8,233 nucleotides of DNA from Oscillospiraceae bacterium (GTDB lineage: Bacteria > Bacillota > Clostridia > Oscillospirales > Oscillospiraceae), in NCBI GenBank assembly GCA_017620315.1, contig JAFZQQ010000453.1:1-8233 (forward strand), given 5' to 3'. Numbering within the stretch: the first letter of the stretch is position 1; each line of letters begins with the position of its first letter. The notes under the pieces were generated by a model. It worked only from the letters and a program-made list of their open reading frames with translations, did not search any database and was not told where the DNA came from. The translations under genes and the position numbers were made by a program. Shown in pieces: positions 5,564-8,233 of the stretch.

Positions 5564-8233
5564 CTTATTGCCGCTTGGCGAGCCGGTGACGAGGGTCCTG
5601 GTCGTGCTGAGCACAAAGACCGACAGGCCCTGCGTGGACGTAAACGTCGCGGTCGCCATGGCGCCGTTGTCAGCGGTGGCAACGGTGGCGGTATACTTAT
5701 AGCCGGTGTTGTTGTGCGTGTGGAGGACGTTGAGCGTTTCGCCGTTCGCGGCGATACCCGCCGGGACGTCAAAGGTGAGGTCGACGGGGAAATTGACCGT
5801 CAGCGGATAATTCTGGCCGATCAGCGCGTCCACGCCCTCCTCGTTGGAAACGTATACGTCATAGGTCGCGGAGATATCCACGGTCAGCGTTTTTGAGGCC
5901 TCGTCATAGTCCGTCAGACTGAGCGTGATGACAGGCTGAAGCTCGACAGACCAGCCTTCTCCGTAATTCCCGGTCGCCTCAAAGTATGCCTCCAGCGCAT
6001 CCTCGGCGGGCAGGAGCAGCGTATCGAAGTTTTCGTACAAATACGCCGCAAGCGCTTCGCTGGTGATCGCGGCGGCCCTGACGTCGATCCACTGAGCGCT
6101 CTGCGTGATATGGTCGAGCCTTTCGACAAGCGGTTCGCTCTGCTGGCTCTGTCCGCCTCCGCCTCCGCCTCGGCGGACGCCTCCGCCTCCGCCGACGATG
6201 AAGTGGTTCTTTGTTTTAGGCTTTGTCAGCTTTTTGACAGGCAGCTTTTTCGCGTTGCCTCCGACGTGGGTGGTTTCCATGACATACCCGCAGCGGCCGC
6301 AGTAGGTGACGCGCGTGTAGCTGGCTGTCGACGTGCTGGTCGCGGGGATCTCATTCTCCTTCCGGATGCAGCGGTTGTGGCTGCCCGTTATCACGGTGTT
6401 GCACTCCGAGCATTTGTAGGTATGCCCCGAGGCGGTGGTGCTTTGCAGCTCAAAGTGACAGTTTGCGGTGCCGTTTGTGCGTCCGCACTGGCAGCGGAAG
6501 GTATGGCGGCCGCCGGACAGCCTTTCGGCGTGGTAGCTGCAATTCTGCCACGCGCCGACCTGCTGGCCGCAGGCGCTGCACGCCGTGGCGTGCTGCGCGC
6601 CCGTGCCGCTGCCCTTGTGCGTCCAGCTGTTCGCGTTGCATTGCTCCCGCTCAACATGGCCGCAGCGGCTGCAGACCTTGCCGTGGTGGTTGGAGTCCAG
6701 GGGGGCCCACTTCTGACCGGAGAAATCATGCTCGTTGCCGTAGTCGAACGTTTCGTGGCAGTTGGCGCACCTGCCGGAGCAGAGGTTCCCGCCGGCGCCG
6801 CTGTCATAGGAGCTTGCCGTGCAGTTCTCCGTCCGCAGTTCGCCGCCGCAGATGCCGCAGCGGACGGAGTGCTGGTTCTCCCCGATCGACTCGTAGGTGA
6901 TCTCCGCCGTCCGGGGCGCCTTTTCGATCTGGCAGTACAGGCATTTTTCCATGTGCGTCTGCCCGTTGTGCGTGACGACCCAGTTGTGCCCGTTGGGGTT
7001 GGTGCACGTGTCGGTGTAATACACGGTCGCCTCGACGTCCGCGCATTCGATGGTGCCCTCCACCTTGTCCTGCAGCGGGCGCACGCCGTAGTAGCTGGGG
7101 CTCGGGACGGAATAGAACTCGCCGTCCTTGTAGCCGTGGTGCGTAAAGCCCTCCGCCTGATCAAAGAAGGAGGTGCGCATCCCCTCGCTCAGGGACGCGT
7201 CCGCCCTGTGATAGACGGTGACGGTGAAATCGTTCACCTTATAGGTGACGATTTCATTTGCGTTCGCCCCGGCGATATTGCCCTTGACCTCCTTGCGGTC
7301 GGCGGCAAGCCCCTCGTAGGTCGGGGAAGTGAATTTGTATTCCGCTCCGTCGAGAAGGTTCTCCTGAACAGCATACTGCCTAAAGTTGCCCGGCTTGGTC
7401 GCGTCTGAAGGGAGCTTGTACTCCACCGACGCCATGTAGAGCTTGGAATAGACGACGTTCACCGTCTTGTTGGCGGCGGGCATGGTGCCTTCCACAACAG
7501 CCGGGACGGCGCGAAAGCCCAGGACGTCGTAATTGGGGGATTGCACGCTGTAGGTCTCGTTCGCCTTGTGCTTCTCGGTCTTGGAGGCGACCTGCACATT
7601 GCCTGAGACGGGACCGACCGGGATCAGGTAATTGACCGTCAGGGTGTACTCGGTGTCGCCCGCGGTGGTGATCTCGCCCTTCTTGTTGAACTTCTTTCCG
7701 ATCTCCTCGATCGCGACGTTGAACTTTACCGGCTCGGACTTGTCCTCCTCGGACATGGACCATTCCCACACCTGGACCACGAGCGCTTCCGTCCCCGCCA
7801 GAAGCGCCGTCGGGTTCATGCCGGTGCCGGTATCGGCCGCGTCGGCGACAGCCTTCAGAAGCTGCCCCTCCTGCGCCGCGCTCAGCTTCGCGTCCGCCTC
7901 AGATACGTTGTCCGGGGAATTTATGATTTTATCGTTGATGGGCGCGAAAACAGCGTCGCGTTTTTTGTCGGTTTCGTATTCGTCCGGATTTAACGCTTCC
8001 GAGCCTGCGATCGGTTCCAGCTCCGTGTTGACCAGCTCGATGAAGCCGCCCCAGTCCGGCATTTTGTGATCGACGAGCTTTGTCTTGAGAAGCGCGTTCG
8101 CCGCGTCAAGGATGCGCTTCTGCGCGGCGGAGCCGATCACGGGGATCTGCAGCGTGCACTTGTCGCGGCCGTTATCGGTCACGACCGCCCAGCCCGGCGT
8201 GGCGCCGGGATAATCTTCCTCGCGCGCGCGGGT
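5351..8233 (-). CDS. Large secreted MucBP-like and Cys/His-array protein, N-terminus outside window
   Basis: First visible gene of the operon; the frame is open to the right edge, giving 960 visible residues. A GTG at 8180-8182 is in frame but is probably internal, because 17 further codons run to the edge without a stop. Numbering from the first visible codon: 1-194 unrecognised, partly helical and acidic; 195-407 three mucin-binding-like repeats sharing Y-x-[VF]-x-SP-x-Y and a V-x-G-x-[IM] strand; 410-657 eight Cys-pair modules, most H-x3-C-x2-C; 681-694 a Gly-rich linker; 702-877 mixed beta domains, including a THNNTGYKYTATV segment typical of secreted Clostridia proteins; 891-960 the C-terminal domain shared with both neighbours, ending APLCAAWKG. 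A signal peptide is expected but lies outside. A surface or extracellular binding role, possibly with bound zinc, is inferred; no enzyme motif was recognised. Confidence 0.85.
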   Translation of the reverse strand, partial: TRAREEDYPGATPGWAVVTDNGRDKCTLQIPVIGSAAQKRILDAANALLKTKLVDHKMPDWGGFIELVNTELEPIAGSEALNPDEYETDKKRDAVFAPINDKIINSPDNVSEADAKLSAAQEGQLLKAVADAADTGTGMNPTALLAGTEALVVQVWEWSMSEEDKSEPVKFNVAIEEIGKKFNKKGEITTAGDTEYTLTVNYLIPVGPVSGNVQVASKTEKHKANETYSVQSPNYDVLGFRAVPAVVEGTMPAANKTVNVVYSKLYMASVEYKLPSDATKPGNFRQYAVQENLLDGAEYKFTSPTYEGLAADRKEVKGNIAGANANEIVTYKVNDFTVTVYHRADASLSEGMRTSFFDQAEGFTHHGYKDGEFYSVPSPSYYGVRPLQDKVEGTIECADVEATVYYTDTCTNPNGHNWVVTHNGQTHMEKCLYCQIEKAPRTAEITYESIGENQHSVRCGICGGELRTENCTASSYDSGAGGNLCSGRCANCHETFDYGNEHDFSGQKWAPLDSNHHGKVCSRCGHVEREQCNANSWTHKGSGTGAQHATACSACGQQVGAWQNCSYHAERLSGGRHTFRCQCGRTNGTANCHFELQSTTASGHTYKCSECNTVITGSHNRCIRKENEIPATSTSTASYTRVTYCGRCGYVMETTHVGGNAKKLPVKKLTKPKTKNHFIVGGGGGVRRGGGGGGQSQQSEPLVERLDHITQSAQWIDVRAAAITSEALAAYLYENFDTLLLPAEDALEAYFEATGNYGEGWSVELQPVITLSLTDYDEASKTLTVDISATYDVYVSNEEGVDALIGQNYPLTVNFPVDLTFDVPAGIAANGETLNVLHTHNNTGYKYTATVATADNGAMATATFTSTQGLSVFVLSTTRTLVTGSPSGNKLTYTVKNAPANAMLIAARYNAKGMLTSVQTITLSEGDAKGTLTMSGSGTDYRLMLVNKKTYAPLCAAWKG
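6152..6193 (-). repeat. TCCGCC hexamer repeat encoding a Gly-rich linker
   Basis: On the plus strand TCCGCC occurs three times in a row (6152-6169) and twice more (6182-6193), around a short interruption containing GGCGGA. The repeat codes on the minus strand for GGGGG-VRR-GGGGGG between the Cys/His array and the beta domains. TCCGCC-TC-GGCGGA at 6164-6177 is also a small perfect inverted repeat. Length variation by slippage is plausible; whole hexamers keep the frame. Confidence 0.75.
6263..7006 (-). repeat. Array of eight Cys/His zinc-ribbon-like modules
   Basis: This ~248-residue stretch holds 23 cysteines, arranged as eight close pairs spaced about 27-37 residues apart. Six modules have His exactly four residues before the first Cys of the pair (H-x3-C-x2-C), and five of these add another Cys 8-11 residues later. 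Two modules keep a Cys pair but carry His after it instead. One pair is C-x-C instead of C-x2-C. The pattern points to repeated four-ligand metal sites. Confidence 0.7.
7013..7651 (-). repeat. Three mucin-binding-like (MucBP-type) repeats
   Basis: Three units of about 70 residues. Each begins with a strand such as YTLTVNYLIP, YMASVEYKLP or FTVTVYHRAD. Each continues with Y-x-[VF]-x-SP-x-Y (SPNY, SPTY, SPSY) and closes with VEGTM, VKGNI or VEGTI plus a TV-x-Y strand. This layout resembles MucBP-type repeats of Gram-positive adhesins. The match is by pattern only, and binding to mucin is not shown. Confidence 0.55.

Noticed and set aside
6263..7006. Periodic repeat considered as a CRISPR array
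   Set aside because: The periodicity is in amino-acid motifs, not in identical DNA repeats, and the stretch lies inside one open reading frame.
6391..7164. Alternative minus-strand frame of 257 codons inside the large secreted gene
   Set aside because: Its product is dominated by Arg, Ala, Thr and Pro, the usual result of a shifted frame in GC-rich DNA, while the main frame carries the ordered Cys modules.
6110..7408. Open frame of 432 codons on the plus strand opposite the Cys/His array
   Set aside because: It is Ala/Val/Arg-rich with no domain and lies antisense to a region whose minus-strand reading has a regular H-x3-C-x2-C pattern.

Overview
The window looks like a contig end from a GC-rich Gram-positive gut-type bacterium, most likely a Clostridia/Oscillospirales relative. 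This is inferred from the protein families (secreted modular proteins with Ig-like, BspA-type leucine-rich, mucin-binding-like and Cys-rich modules, plus a double-flavodoxin oxidoreductase) and from strong Shine-Dalgarno sites. No RNA gene or taxonomic marker is present, so the assignment is tentative.

Left edge (1 to about 120). A short stretch of about 35% GC encodes the first ~40 residues of an acyl carrier protein. At about position 120 it switches abruptly to GC-rich DNA that carries, on the opposite strand, the first ~76 residues of a MATE efflux transporter. Both genes are cut at the same point. Either a real rearrangement or, more simply, an assembly chimera explains this.

Middle-left (349 to 1911). 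A 176-bp divergent intergenic region holds a good extended -10 promoter reading rightwards into a 456-residue protein with two flavodoxin-like halves; the second half carries an iron-sulfur-flavoprotein-type cysteine motif. The gene ends inside a 12-bp hairpin that lies between two convergent transcription units.

Right (1928 to the right edge). Three minus-strand genes, separated by 23 and 19 bp, form a probable operon of secreted proteins. In transcription order they are: (1) a large protein, open at the window edge, with mucin-binding-like repeats, an array of eight Cys/His modules and a Gly-rich linker; (2) a 427-residue protein with a beta-helix-like centre; (3) a 698-residue protein with three Ig-like repeats and BspA-type leucine-rich repeats. 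The three middles are unrelated, but all three proteins end in the same ~70-residue domain, which finishes with an APLC-x-AW motif. Proteins 2 and 3 also share nearly the same signal peptide at DNA level. None has an LPXTG, SLH or other familiar anchor. The shared C-terminal domain is therefore the best candidate here for an undescribed secretion or surface-attachment module, and the operon looks like a set of cassettes in which fixed ends frame exchangeable middles.
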